Source: JBFWVD01 sp050246915
GTDB taxonomy: Bacteria; Actinomycetota; Acidimicrobiia; Acidimicrobiales; Ilumatobacteraceae
Direction: 5' to 3'
Assembly (NCBI GenBank): GCA_050246915.1
Contig: JBFWVD010000019.1
Coordinates: 17,873-81,872 of the forward strand
DNA length: 64,000 nucleotides
This document shows, in pieces, positions 31,957-41,180 of this stretch. A program made the translations under genes and the position numbers. Numbering within the stretch: position 1 is the first letter of the stretch; each line of letters begins with the position of its first letter. The notes below the pieces were generated by a model, which was not told the DNA's origin, ran no database searches, and worked only from the letters and a program-made list of their open reading frames with translations.

Positions 31957-33053
31957 CGTATCGGGCCACCACCCACATCGAAGCGATCGACGGAGCGGCG
32001 CGCGCCACCACGGTGACGCTCGCCCACGGCACCTATCGCACCCCGTGCTTCATGCCGGTGGGTACGCGTGGCGCCATCAAATACCTCTCGGCGGCCGACT
32101 ACGAACGCCTCGGGGCGCAGATCGTGCTCGGGAACACCTATCACTTGATGCTGCGCCCCGGAGCCGAGACGGTGGCATCACTCGGGGGGCTGGGCGCCTT
32201 CGCGGGCTGGCGTGGCCGGACCTTGACCGACTCGGGGGGTTTTCAGGTGTTCAGCTTGGAACCCAAGATCGATGACGGCGGGGTGACGTTCAAATCGACC
32301 TACGACGGATCGCTCCACCGCTTCACCCCCGAAGCGGCCGTCGCAACACAGGAGTTGTTGGGCGCGGACATCGCCATGGTCCTCGACATCTGCCCGCCGT
32401 TGCCTTCGCCGCGCGCTGTCATCGAGCGAGCCGTCGACCTCACCAGTCGATGGGCGGAGCTGGCCCGCGCCGCGCATCGGCTGCCTGACCAGTCCCAGTT
32501 CGGCATCGTGCAAGGGGGCATCGAACCGGATCTTCGAACCACCAGTGCGCGTCAGATCGCCGCGCTGGGGTTCGACGGCTACGCCATCGGCGGACTGAGT
32601 GTGGGGGAGACGCGAGCCGAGATGCTGCCCGCCCTCGCCGCTGCCCTGGGCGAGCTCCCGGCCGATCAACCCCGCTATCTGATGGGGGTGGGAGATCCGG
32701 CCAGCTTGGTGGAGGCCGTCGGGCTGGGAGTCGACCAGTTCGACTGCGTCATGCAGACCAGGCTGGGTCGCCACGGCACCGCGTTGACCAGCACCGGCAA
32801 ACTGCACCTCAAGAACGCCAAGCATGTCGCGTCGGATGAACCGATCGATGAACGATGCCGATGCGAGGTCTGCGCTCGCCACAGCCGTGGCTACATCCGA
32901 CATCTGTTCCAGGTCGGGGAGCCGACCGCGAGCCGTCTGCTCAGCCTCCACAACATCGGATGGACCTTGCAGCTCATGGACGAGATGCGCGCCGCCATCG
33001 TCGACGGTCGGTTCGCAGCGTTGCGCTCGGCGGTCCTCGACGTATGGGCCTGA
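31953..33053 (+). CDS. tgt: Queuine/preQ1 tRNA-guanine transglycosylase
   Basis: Tgt exchanges the wobble guanine of GUN-anticodon tRNAs for preQ1. The 366-residue TIM barrel has general-base D93 in LTDSGGFQVFSL, nucleophile D264 in VDQFDCVMQTRLGRHG, and the zinc site C302-x-C304-x2-C307 with His333. It is coupled to queA and ends 81 bases before yajC; tgt next to yajC is a widely conserved arrangement. Confidence 0.96.
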   Translation: MTYRATTHIEAIDGAARATTVTLAHGTYRTPCFMPVGTRGAIKYLSAADYERLGAQIVLGNTYHLMLRPGAETVASLGGLGAFAGWRGRTLTDSGGFQVFSLEPKIDDGGVTFKSTYDGSLHRFTPEAAVATQELLGADIAMVLDICPPLPSPRAVIERAVDLTSRWAELARAAHRLPDQSQFGIVQGGIEPDLRTTSARQIAALGFDGYAIGGLSVGETRAEMLPALAAALGELPADQPRYLMGVGDPASLVEAVGLGVDQFDCVMQTRLGRHGTALTSTGKLHLKNAKHVASDEPIDERCRCEVCARHSRGYIRHLFQVGEPTASRLLSLHNIGWTLQLMDEMRAAIVDGRFAALRSAVLDVWA

Positions 33054-33134
33054 CCGGGGGTGCTAGGTCCTGAGCTGGGCGCATGGCTAACCTCGCCAGC
33101 CGGTTCGTCCTCTTCTCACGTCTGGAACATCTCG

Positions 33135-33497
33135 ATGGGCTCTGCCACCCTCGGCACGCTGGTTCTCGCTCAGTCGGCAGCGACCGACGACTCCTCCAGC
33201 TCCAGCTTCAACTGGAGCATTGTCATCCTCCCGCTCATGTTCGTGGCGCTGTACTTCGTCATGATCCGGCCCCAGCAGAAGAAGGCGAAGGCGCAGGCCG
33301 CCATGCAGCGCCAGGTCGCCGAAGGTGACGAAATCATCACCACGAGCGGCATGTACGGCATCGTCACCGCGATGGACGACGAGGACATCTGGCTCGAGGT
33401 CTCCGATGGGGTCGAGATCCGGGTGGCCCGTGGGGCTGTGCTGCGAGTGACCCAATCGGTCAACTCCACCGTCGAAGCGCCGACCGAAGAGGACTGA
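33135..33497 (+). CDS. yajC: Sec translocon accessory protein YajC
   Basis: A 120-residue single-pass membrane protein with the transmembrane segment around 27-43 followed by the YajC signature MIRPQQKKAKAQ, and a soluble tail with GDEIITTSGMYGIV. It joins SecDF at the SecYEG channel. I chose ATG 33135; an in-frame GTG at 33060 would add 25 residues of non-family sequence. Its stop overlaps the secD start by one base. Confidence 0.93.
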   Translation: MGSATLGTLVLAQSAATDDSSSSSFNWSIVILPLMFVALYFVMIRPQQKKAKAQAAMQRQVAEGDEIITTSGMYGIVTAMDDEDIWLEVSDGVEIRVARGAVLRVTQSVNSTVEAPTEED

Positions 33498-35296
33498 TGC
33501 GCAGATCTCTGTATGTCTCGTTGTTCGGGATCGTGGGCGTGGCACTGCTCGCCCTGATCGCCACGTTCGCCGCCGGGAACGAGCCCCAGTTGGGTCTCGA
33601 TCTCCAGGGCGGAGCGTCGATCGTCCTCAAGCCGAAGATCGCCGATACGCCTAGCGACGTCCTCGATCAGACGATCTCCATCATCCGCAACCGCGTCGAC
33701 GCCCTGGGCGTCGCCGAGCCGGAGATCACCCGCCAGGGCAGCGCCATCGTGGTGGAACTGCCCGGTGTGAAGGATCAAGAGACGGCACTGGCCACGGTCG
33801 GTAAGACCGCTGAGCTGCAGTTCCGGCCGGTGTTGGCCGTCTACCCCGGTGCCGACACGCTCGCGCCGCAGGCTGCCTCGACCACCACGACCGTTGCCGG
33901 TGCCACGACCACCGTTGCCGGTGCCACGACGACGGCTGGCAGCGCCACCACGACTGCGGGCGCGACGACGGTCGCTGGCGGTCCCGGCAAGGCGTTGGCC
34001 ATCCCGGCGCAGGCCGCCGATCCGACGACCACCATTTCGGCCACTGCGACCACGTCGACGCCGGCATCGTCGGATGCGCCGACCACCACGATCGCCGCCA
34101 GCGAGACCACCGTGGCCACCGGCGACACGACGGCCACGACCCAACCGGTCGTCGTGAGCCCCTCGCCCGCCACCCCGACGCCCGATGACAGCGGTCTCAT
34201 CGCTCTCACGCCGAAGGAGGAGGCCTCGATCGACAAGCAGGTCGTGCTGGCGCAGTTGGAGGACGGCAAGGAGATCTTGCGATACGTGCTCGGCCCGACG
34301 AGCCTCACCGGCAAGGCGGTGAGCACGGCGTCGGCCCAGTTCGACACCACCAGCGGCCAGTGGCTCACCGAGGTCGAGTTCAAAGGCGGCCAGCAGGGCA
34401 TCGACGGCTTCAACGCGTTGTCGATCCAGTGCTACGACGCCTCGACCGTCTGCCCCACCCGCCAGACCGCCATCGTCCTCGACGGTGAAGTGCTCTCGGC
34501 TCCGGTACCGCAAGACCGCGGGTTCAGCGGCAACACCATCACCATCTCCGGTGACGGCACGAGTGCCAATGAGGCCGAGAGCCTTGCCGTGCAGCTGAAG
34601 TACGGCTCGCTCCCGGTCGAGTTCATTCCCCAACAGGTCCAGACGGTCTCGGCCACCTTGGGCAAGGACTCGCTGCGGGCCGGTGTTGTCGCCGGAATCG
34701 TCGGACTCGCCCTGGTCCTGCTGTTCATGACCTTCTATTACCGGACCATCGGCGGGCTGGTGATCCTCCTCGGTCTGTGCATCTCCGGTTCGCTCATGTA
34801 CAGCCTGGTGAGCTTCCTCGGCGTGAACCAGGGGCTGGCCCTCACACTGTCGGGGGCCACCGGCATCATCGTGTCGATCGGTGTGACCGTCGACAGCTAC
34901 GTCGTGTACTTCGAACGACTCAAGGACGATGTCCGATCGGGAAAGACCCTGCGATCGTCGGCCGAGCGGGGCTTTGCCGGTGCCTATCGCACCATCATCG
35001 CCGCCGACTCGGTGTCGCTGCTCGGTGCCGTGGTGCTGTGGTACCTCACTGTTGGCTCGGTGCGCGGTTTCGCCTTCTTCCTCGGCTTGTCAACGTTGCT
35101 TGACATGATCGTGGCCTACTTCTTCACCCGACCGTTCGTGATCATGCTGTCGAGGAGTGGGAAGTTCATGCGCAACAACGTGTTTGGTGTGAAGCTCGCC
35201 GACGTGGCAACTGCAACGTCGGGTACGGGGTCTGCTTCCACCCGATCTGCCGTCACGAGTGTGGTCCCTCCTCGTCCCCGTGGAGGTGCACGATGA
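33497..35296 (+). CDS. secD: Protein translocase subunit SecD with Thr-rich insertion
   Basis: SecD uses the proton gradient to pull proteins through the Sec channel. The 599-residue protein has TM1 (about 9-26), the P1 domain split by an insertion, and five C-terminal helices (about 395-570) with GVTVDSYVVYFERLKDDVRSG and SAERGFAGAYRTIIAAD. Residues about 128-229 form a Thr/Ala-rich insertion beginning with heptads of the ATTTVAG type encoded by a 21-base tandem repeat; it stands outside the membrane. Shorter disordered inserts occur in other actinobacterial SecD; this one is long. It overlaps secF by four bases. Confidence 0.93.
   Translation: MRRSLYVSLFGIVGVALLALIATFAAGNEPQLGLDLQGGASIVLKPKIADTPSDVLDQTISIIRNRVDALGVAEPEITRQGSAIVVELPGVKDQETALATVGKTAELQFRPVLAVYPGADTLAPQAASTTTTVAGATTTVAGATTTAGSATTTAGATTVAGGPGKALAIPAQAADPTTTISATATTSTPASSDAPTTTIAASETTVATGDTTATTQPVVVSPSPATPTPDDSGLIALTPKEEASIDKQVVLAQLEDGKEILRYVLGPTSLTGKAVSTASAQFDTTSGQWLTEVEFKGGQQGIDGFNALSIQCYDASTVCPTRQTAIVLDGEVLSAPVPQDRGFSGNTITISGDGTSANEAESLAVQLKYGSLPVEFIPQQVQTVSATLGKDSLRAGVVAGIVGLALVLLFMTFYYRTIGGLVILLGLCISGSLMYSLVSFLGVNQGLALTLSGATGIIVSIGVTVDSYVVYFERLKDDVRSGKTLRSSAERGFAGAYRTIIAADSVSLLGAVVLWYLTVGSVRGFAFFLGLSTLLDMIVAYFFTRPFVIMLSRSGKFMRNNVFGVKLADVATATSGTGSASTRSAVTSVVPPRPRGGAR
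33881..33981 (+). repeat. Degenerate 21-base tandem repeat inside secD
   Basis: Units like GCCACGACCACCGTTGCCGGT recur about five times with increasing divergence, encoding successive STTTTVAG, ATTTVAG, ATTTAGS, ATTTAG and ATTVAGG heptads. The two central units are nearly identical in DNA, so the tract grew by recent slippage or duplication within the frame. Confidence 0.75.
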
Positions 35297-36465
35297 ACAC
35301 CGTCGATCAGATCGACGCCACCGCCGAGAACCGCTCGCTGTGGTTCAAGCTCTACCACGGGCTCACCACCTTCGATTTCGTCGGGAAGCGCAAGTACGGC
35401 TTCGCTCTGTCGGGCGTGGTCCTGCTCATCAGCGTCATCTCGCTGTTCGGCCGCGGACTCAATCTCGGCATCGACTTCAAGGGCGGCGTGTCCTGGGAGT
35501 TCCAGGCCAACAACGTCGAGGTGTCGCAGGTCGAAGACATCCTCGCCGACGCGGGCTTGGCCGATGGTTCACGTGTCCAGACCCTCAGCTCGGCGTCGGG
35601 TACCCGCATCCGCGCCCAGGTCGGCCCGCTCGAGGTCGACAAGCAGAACTCGATCCGGGCCGAGTTGGCCGAGGTGACCGGCGTTCAGACCTCCGAGGTC
35701 GACTTGTCCTCGGTGAGTGCCTCGTGGGGCGACGAGATCACCCGCAAGGCGGTCAAGGCACTCATCGTGTTCTTCATCTTGCTGACCGCGTACATCTCGT
35801 TCCGGTTCGAGTGGAAGATGGCGGTCGGTGCGTTTGTGGCCGTGGTGCACGACGTGCTCATCAGCGTGGGCATCTACTCGGTGTTCGACTTCGAGGTCGC
35901 CCCGGCCACGGTCATCGCGTTTCTCACCATCTTGGGTTTCTCGCTGTACGACACCATCGTGGTGTTCGACCGGGTGCATGACAACGCCCGTCGACTCAAC
36001 GCCGGGAGTAAGACCACGTACTCCGACGTGGTGAATCTGTCGATGAACCAGGTCCTCATGCGCTCGCTCAACACGTCGTTGGCCGCCTTGTTGCCGGTGC
36101 TCAGCTTGTTGATCGTCGGTTCGTGGATGATGGGGGCCCGGGCGCTGAAGGACTTCGCGCTGGCGCTGTTCATCGGATTGCTCACCGGTTCCTACTCCTC
36201 CATCTACGTCGCCACTCCGGTGTTGGCTGTGCTCAAAGAGCGTGAGCCGCGCTATCGGGCGTTGCAGGAGAAGGCAGCCGGTACCTCGGTCGCCTCGCGG
36301 GCGGCAGGCGCCAAGGCCGCCACGACCCGACTCCCGGCTGCTGCCGGTGGTCTGGTGACCTCGAAAGCGACCGACGCGGCGTCGCCGACGCAGGCGAGCG
36401 GATCGACCGCCGATCGACCCAGCGGGACCGTGCCGCCGAGACCACGCAAGCAGAAGCGGCGCTGA
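35293..36465 (+). CDS. secF: Protein translocase subunit SecF
   Basis: The 390-residue partner of SecD has TM1 (about 37-55), a periplasmic P4 domain starting LGIDFKGGVSWEF, and five further helices with GFSLYDTIVVFDRVHDNARRL and MNQVLMRSLNTSLAALLPV. The C-terminal 65 residues are an Ala/Thr-rich tail ending in basic PRPRKQKRR, presumably cytoplasmic. ATG overlaps the secD stop (ATGA). A 57-base gap leads to apt. Confidence 0.94.
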   Translation: MNTVDQIDATAENRSLWFKLYHGLTTFDFVGKRKYGFALSGVVLLISVISLFGRGLNLGIDFKGGVSWEFQANNVEVSQVEDILADAGLADGSRVQTLSSASGTRIRAQVGPLEVDKQNSIRAELAEVTGVQTSEVDLSSVSASWGDEITRKAVKALIVFFILLTAYISFRFEWKMAVGAFVAVVHDVLISVGIYSVFDFEVAPATVIAFLTILGFSLYDTIVVFDRVHDNARRLNAGSKTTYSDVVNLSMNQVLMRSLNTSLAALLPVLSLLIVGSWMMGARALKDFALALFIGLLTGSYSSIYVATPVLAVLKEREPRYRALQEKAAGTSVASRAAGAKAATTRLPAAAGGLVTSKATDAASPTQASGSTADRPSGTVPPRPRKQKRR

Positions 36466-36522
36466 CCTTCGGGCCCGGTGGCGCTCATCGGTCACAGCTG
36501 ACGCGCCCGGTAGCCTCTTGCC

Positions 36523-37056
36523 ATGTCCGATACCGCCTGGCTCTACGAACTGATCCGTGACGTTGCGGACTTCCCGACGCCTGGCGTGCACTTCAAGGAC
36601 ATCACTCCGCTGCTGCGCGACCCCGACGGCTTCCGGTTCGCCGTGGATGCCTTGGCCGATCGCTTCGCCGGCGTGCCGGTCGACCGCGTCATCGGCATGG
36701 AGGCCCGGGGCTTCATCCTCGCCGCGCCAGTGGCCTATCGGCTCGGCGCCAGCTTCATCCCAGTGCGCAAAGCGGGCAAGCTGCCGTGGGCAGTGGCGCG
36801 CGAGGAGTACGCACTCGAGTACGGCACCGACAAGCTCGAGATCCATCGTGATGCCATCAGCCCCGGCGATCGCGTCTTGATCATCGATGACGTGCTCGCC
36901 ACGGGTGGTACCGCAGAGGCGACGGTGCGGCTCATCGAGGGTCTCGACGGCGTCGTCGTGGGCCTCGGTTTCCTCATCGAGCTGGCGTTCTTGAACGGAC
37001 GAGCTCGACTGGGCAAGCACGAGGCGGCGTCACTGCTGTCGTATCAGGACGGCTGA
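36523..37056 (+). CDS. apt: Adenine phosphoribosyltransferase
   Basis: Apt salvages adenine to AMP with PRPP. The 177-residue protein has DFPTPGVHFKDITPLL at the start, the GMEARGFILAAPVAY flexible-loop region, and the PRPP loop VLIIDDVLATGGTA (about 122-135). Its stop overlaps the rel start by one base; apt next to rel is the mycobacterial order. Confidence 0.95.
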   Translation: MSDTAWLYELIRDVADFPTPGVHFKDITPLLRDPDGFRFAVDALADRFAGVPVDRVIGMEARGFILAAPVAYRLGASFIPVRKAGKLPWAVAREEYALEYGTDKLEIHRDAISPGDRVLIIDDVLATGGTAEATVRLIEGLDGVVVGLGFLIELAFLNGRARLGKHEAASLLSYQDG

Positions 37057-39272
37057 TGGCCACGGTCGATCGCGTCCTGCCCTGGCGTCGAGGAGCCAAC
37101 GCCCCGGCCGAGTTGCTCTCGCCGGTGATCGCGTCGTACCGCGCCCGTCATCCCAAGGCCCCGGTGTCGGTCATCACGCGGGCGTTCGAGGTTGCCGACA
37201 ACGCCCATCGCAACCAGTACCGGCGCAGCGGCGAGAAGTACATCAATCATCCCGTCGCCGTGGCCAAGATCGTGGCCGACATCGGGCTCGACGAGACCAC
37301 CATCGCCGCGGCGCTGCTGCACGACGCGGTGGAGGACACCGAGATCACGTTGGCCGACGTCGAGTCCGAGTTCGGCAAGGACGTCGCCGCCATCGTCGAT
37401 GGCGTCACCAAGCTCGATCGGCTCCGCTTCGACTCCAAGGAGGAGCAGCAGGCCGCCACCATGCGCAAGATGCTGGTGGCGATGGCCAAGGACATCCGCG
37501 TCCTGATCATCAAGCTGGCTGACCGACTCCACAACATGCGCACGCTGGCCGGCATCAAGTCCGACAAGCAGGCTCGCATCGCGGCCGAGACCCTCGACAT
37601 CTACGCACCGTTGGCCCATCGGCTCGGCATGCAGGAGGTGAAGCAACAACTCGAGGACCTGGCATTCGCGGCGTTGCATCCCAAGCGATATGCCGAGATC
37701 GACCAGATGATCGCCACCCGGACCCCCGAGCGCGATGTGTATCTGGCCAAGGTCCTCGAGCAGGTCGAGGCGCGCCTGTCGGAGTTGCGCATCGATGCCG
37801 AGGTGTCGGGCCGGGGCAAGCACCTGTGGAGCATCTACGAAAAGATGGTGCTCAAGGGCAAGGAGTTCGACGAGATCTTCGACCTGGTGGCCATCCGCAT
37901 CGTCGTCGATTCGGTGAAGGACTGCTACGCCGCGCTCGGCTCCATCCACGCCACGTGGAAGCCGGTGCAGGGGCGATTCAAGGACTACATCGCCATGCCC
38001 AAGTTCAACCTCTACCAGTCGTTGCACACGACGGTGGTGGGTCCGGAGGGCAAGGCGCTCGAGGTACAGATCCGTACCCGAGAGATGCACCAGCGCGCCG
38101 AGATGGGCGTGGCCGCGCACTGGGCGTACAAAGAAGGCGGCGATACCACCGACATCGCCTGGCTCAATCGGCTGGTGGATTGGCAGCAGGAAGTCACCGA
38201 CCCCAACCAGTTCATGGAGTCGCTCAAGACCGACCTCGAGCAAGACGAGGTGTTCGTCTTCACGCCCAAGGGTCGCGTCATCACCCTGCCGCTCGGCGCA
38301 ACTCCAATTGACTTCGCCTATGCGGTGCACACCGAGGTGGGACACACCTGCATCGGAGCGCGCGTCAACGGTCGTCTGGTGCCCATCGACACTGCGCTGC
38401 ATTCCGGTGACACGTGCGAGATCTTCACCTCCAAAGTGGAAGGGGCGGGCCCGTCACAGGATTGGATCCGCATCGTCCAGTCACCGAGGGCCCGCAACAA
38501 GATCCGCCAGTGGTTCAGTCGGGAACGGCGTGAGGACGCCATCGAAGACGGCCGCGAAGCGCTCGAGAAGGCGCTGCGATCCGAGGGCCTGCCCAGCCGG
38601 AAGCTGATGGGCTCGGAGTCCCTGGCCCGCGAGGCTGCGGCACTGGGCATGTCGAACCTCGAGGAGTTCTATCGCCAGATCGGTGAGGGCCACGTCTCGG
38701 CCCAGTCGGTGGCCGGTCGGCTCGGGCGGTTGCTGCGAGAGGGTGACGGTGACGAGAAGCTCGCCGTCATCGTTCGCGGGCCCCGCCGATCGAGCCGCAA
38801 GAACGCCTCGGTGGGTGTGCACGTTGAAGGCCTCGACGACGTGCTCATCCGGTTGTCGCGTTGTTGCACGCCGGTGCCCGGCGACGAGATCCTCGGTTTC
38901 GTGACACGAGGGCGCGGCGTGAGCGTGCACCGCGCCGACTGTGCCAACGCCGGATCATTGGCGGCAGCGCAGGCCGCTCGCCTCATCGACGTCGAGTGGG
39001 ACAACGATCAAAAGAGCACCATGTTCGTCGCCTCCATCGAGGTGAAGGCGCTCGATCGATCCAAGCTCCTGCGCGACGTGGCCAACGCGCTCAGCGATCA
39101 CCACGTGAACATCGTGGCCTGCTCGACCCACACCGGCACCGATCGCATCTCCAAGATGCGCTTCGAGTTCGAGTTGGCCGATCCCTCGCACCTCGATGCG
39201 GTCATCAAGACGGTGAAGACCATCGACTCGGTCTACGACGCATATCGCATCGTGCCCGGCAAGGGCGGTTGA
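37056..39272 (+). CDS. rel: Bifunctional (p)ppGpp synthetase/hydrolase (RelA/SpoT homologue)
   Basis: Rel makes and degrades the stringent-response alarmone. The 738-residue long RSH protein has an HD hydrolase domain with H51, H65 and H89-D90 (LLHDAVEDT), a synthetase domain with RFKD (307-310), the loop type of bifunctional enzymes, and LEVQIRTREMHQRAEMGVAAHW, then TGS (about 405-465), helical, zinc-finger-like (CCTPVPGDE) and C-terminal ACT domains. Both active sites look intact. Confidence 0.95.
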   Translation: MATVDRVLPWRRGANAPAELLSPVIASYRARHPKAPVSVITRAFEVADNAHRNQYRRSGEKYINHPVAVAKIVADIGLDETTIAAALLHDAVEDTEITLADVESEFGKDVAAIVDGVTKLDRLRFDSKEEQQAATMRKMLVAMAKDIRVLIIKLADRLHNMRTLAGIKSDKQARIAAETLDIYAPLAHRLGMQEVKQQLEDLAFAALHPKRYAEIDQMIATRTPERDVYLAKVLEQVEARLSELRIDAEVSGRGKHLWSIYEKMVLKGKEFDEIFDLVAIRIVVDSVKDCYAALGSIHATWKPVQGRFKDYIAMPKFNLYQSLHTTVVGPEGKALEVQIRTREMHQRAEMGVAAHWAYKEGGDTTDIAWLNRLVDWQQEVTDPNQFMESLKTDLEQDEVFVFTPKGRVITLPLGATPIDFAYAVHTEVGHTCIGARVNGRLVPIDTALHSGDTCEIFTSKVEGAGPSQDWIRIVQSPRARNKIRQWFSRERREDAIEDGREALEKALRSEGLPSRKLMGSESLAREAAALGMSNLEEFYRQIGEGHVSAQSVAGRLGRLLREGDGDEKLAVIVRGPRRSSRKNASVGVHVEGLDDVLIRLSRCCTPVPGDEILGFVTRGRGVSVHRADCANAGSLAAAQAARLIDVEWDNDQKSTMFVASIEVKALDRSKLLRDVANALSDHHVNIVACSTHTGTDRISKMRFEFELADPSHLDAVIKTVKTIDSVYDAYRIVPGKGG

Positions 39273-39285
39273 CACCGGACGCTGC

Positions 39286-40692
39286 TCAGTTCCGACGGTC
39301 GTCGCGAGCGAGGTGAGCGAGCAACCGGCCGCCTGCGAACACGCTGACCGACAGCACCAGAGCAGGCCCCGACATGGCGACGAGGAGGAACCAGTTGCCC
39401 GGTTTCCCCATGTCATCCGCGCCGGAGGTTTCGGACATGTCGATGCCGTCATGCCCGATCAACGTGCTGATCGCGATGGCGGCCAGAAGCGCCGACAACG
39501 CGAACCACGCGGCGTAGACGGCGCTGTCTCGTGCTGAGGTGGCCTCGGTAGCCGTGGTCCAACGCGTTGGCGTGGCATCAGGTAGGGCAGCCGCCGATCG
39601 CGTCAAGAGCGCAAGGAAGTACACCACCGATGCCGCGGTGATCATCGGTGCGGCGATCACGCCGAACAGGACCCAGTTGAAACTGCCCTCGGGCGAGGCT
39701 CTCCATTCGAAGAGTTGTCCGAACATCATCCGTTCGTGCAGAGCAATCCCCGAAGCGCCCACTACAGCCATCGTCGCTGTCGCAATGGCGATGGCCCTCA
39801 GACGGCTCGCCGAGCGCTGTGGGCGGCTCGGTCCAACTCGCACTGCGTTCGCTGCGACGACCGCCGCAATGCCGATCAGCGCGACGGCGGACGCGGAACT
39901 GGCGAGCAGGGCCACGATCAGCCAGTTCGTCGAACCCCGCGGCCCTTGTGCGACCTCGGTCATCACAGCTTGGCCGGGAAGCCCGCTTTGACCGGGAACT
40001 CCGGCATCGACGACATGACCGACGACGGCACCGCCGACGGCGAGGAGCGCGGCCAGCGTGAGGTGAACGGCCAACCGACGCCGCAAGAACGTGGAATCGG
40101 CTCCGGAGCGAAAGCTGGTGTCCACGGTCCTCTCTCCCATGAGCACAGACACGGCGACGGCGGTCACGGCGGCCGCTGCGCTGGCCCAGAGCCAGTTGAA
40201 CGACCAGCCCGGACCGCCGATGTCGTTCATGTCGATGTTGCTCACACTCGGGTCATCTGCCCGGGGGTTGTGGAACACGGTGCCGACCGCAACGGCCATG
40301 ACGACCGGCATCGCGCCGGTGATCGCCCGCGAGGTCGACGAGACGATCGCTGCCCGTGCTCGCTGCTCGCGCGCCACCAGCGGAGCGGATGACAACGCCC
40401 GTGCCAGACGGGAACACGCGACACAGACGACAGCGGCGAGGGCGGCGGGAAATGCGACCATCAGCGCGAGCGCCCAGTTGAACTCTGCGGAGGCATCGCA
40501 GCCTTCACCGCAATGGCCCCCGGAACTCCAGATCGGTCCTTGAATCTTCAGGAGCGACGAGGCGGATCGACTCGCGCCCATCGCTGCGCCGGCCATCACT
40601 GCTAGTGCGATGCCGGTGGCGATCACGATGACGGCGAGCGACCGCCACCAAGTGCTGTCGGTGGTTCTGGCTGTTGGCACGTCGTTCGCCAT
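39286..40692 (-). CDS. Polytopic membrane protein built of five two-helix repeats with Asn-Trp motif
   Basis: A 468-residue (from ATG 40692) integral membrane protein. Its sequence divides into five similar units, each a transmembrane helix, a polar Gly/Asp/Pro loop of 20-35 residues, and a second helix that begins with Asn-Trp: N72-W73 (EFNWALAL), N166-W167 (SFNWLWAS), N256-W257 (STNWLIVA), N339-W340 (SFNWVLFG) and N433-W434 (PGNWFLLV). Spacing is 83-94 residues. Ten helices are predicted. I do not recognise the family. It converges on rel with a 13-base gap. An in-frame GTG at 40809 is an alternative start. Confidence 0.7.
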   Translation of the reverse strand: MANDVPTARTTDSTWWRSLAVIVIATGIALAVMAGAAMGASRSASSLLKIQGPIWSSGGHCGEGCDASAEFNWALALMVAFPAALAAVVCVACSRLARALSSAPLVAREQRARAAIVSSTSRAITGAMPVVMAVAVGTVFHNPRADDPSVSNIDMNDIGGPGWSFNWLWASAAAAVTAVAVSVLMGERTVDTSFRSGADSTFLRRRLAVHLTLAALLAVGGAVVGHVVDAGVPGQSGLPGQAVMTEVAQGPRGSTNWLIVALLASSASAVALIGIAAVVAANAVRVGPSRPQRSASRLRAIAIATATMAVVGASGIALHERMMFGQLFEWRASPEGSFNWVLFGVIAAPMITAASVVYFLALLTRSAAALPDATPTRWTTATEATSARDSAVYAAWFALSALLAAIAISTLIGHDGIDMSETSGADDMGKPGNWFLLVAMSGPALVLSVSVFAGGRLLAHLARDDRRN

Positions 40693-40973
40693 CCTCCCAA
40701 GCGCGCCGAGGTCCCATCGTGATGCCTGACACAGCGCGTCGTACACCAGCAGTCGGCTCCACCCGGGCCGACGTGTGCCTCCAGTGTCGACCTGGGCATC
40801 GCGCTCCACCAGAGTCGTTGTGCCGCTTGTCCGCCAGGGCGCTCGCCGGTACCAGCGATCGCTCGCGTCTTCGCGCCCGGTTCGGTCGGGGGAGCATCTG
40901 CGACGTGTGGGCGTTCGCCTCTGGTGGAGCGGTCGTGAGGGGCGTGCAATGGCGGTGAGGAAAGGAGTTCGTC

Positions 40974-41180
40974 ATGACGAACAAGAAGCTCCCTCACCGC
41001 AATGAACCCAGCACGAGCCCTGAACACGATCCGGCCCACGCCGAAGGCCATCGTCATCTCGCCCCACCTCCGGAGTTCGATCGACCGGTCGACCCGAGTG
41101 CGAGCAAGGCGCCGAAGAATCGACCGTGGGTCCCGAGGAGCAGCTTCGTCGGTCGCATCCGTCGCTCGCCGCACCAGTGA
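40974..41180 (+). CDS. Small basic His/Pro-rich protein
   Basis: A 68-residue frame starting at ATG 40974, six bases after AAAGGAG, among the clearest Shine-Dalgarno sequences in the window. The product (MTNKKLPHRNEP... to ...VGRIRRSPHQ) is hydrophilic, His- and Pro-rich and basic at its end, with no membrane segment or cysteine. It lies 84 bases upstream of carbamate kinase on the same strand and 281 bases from the divergent membrane-protein start. No homologue is recognised; the good ribosome-binding site is the main argument for it being real. Confidence 0.5.
   Translation: MTNKKLPHRNEPSTSPEHDPAHAEGHRHLAPPPEFDRPVDPSASKAPKNRPWVPRSSFVGRIRRSPHQ

Noticed and set aside
33881..33981. Possible CRISPR-like short repeats
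   Set aside because: The 21-base units are contiguous, in frame and encode Thr-rich heptads of SecD; there are no spacers.
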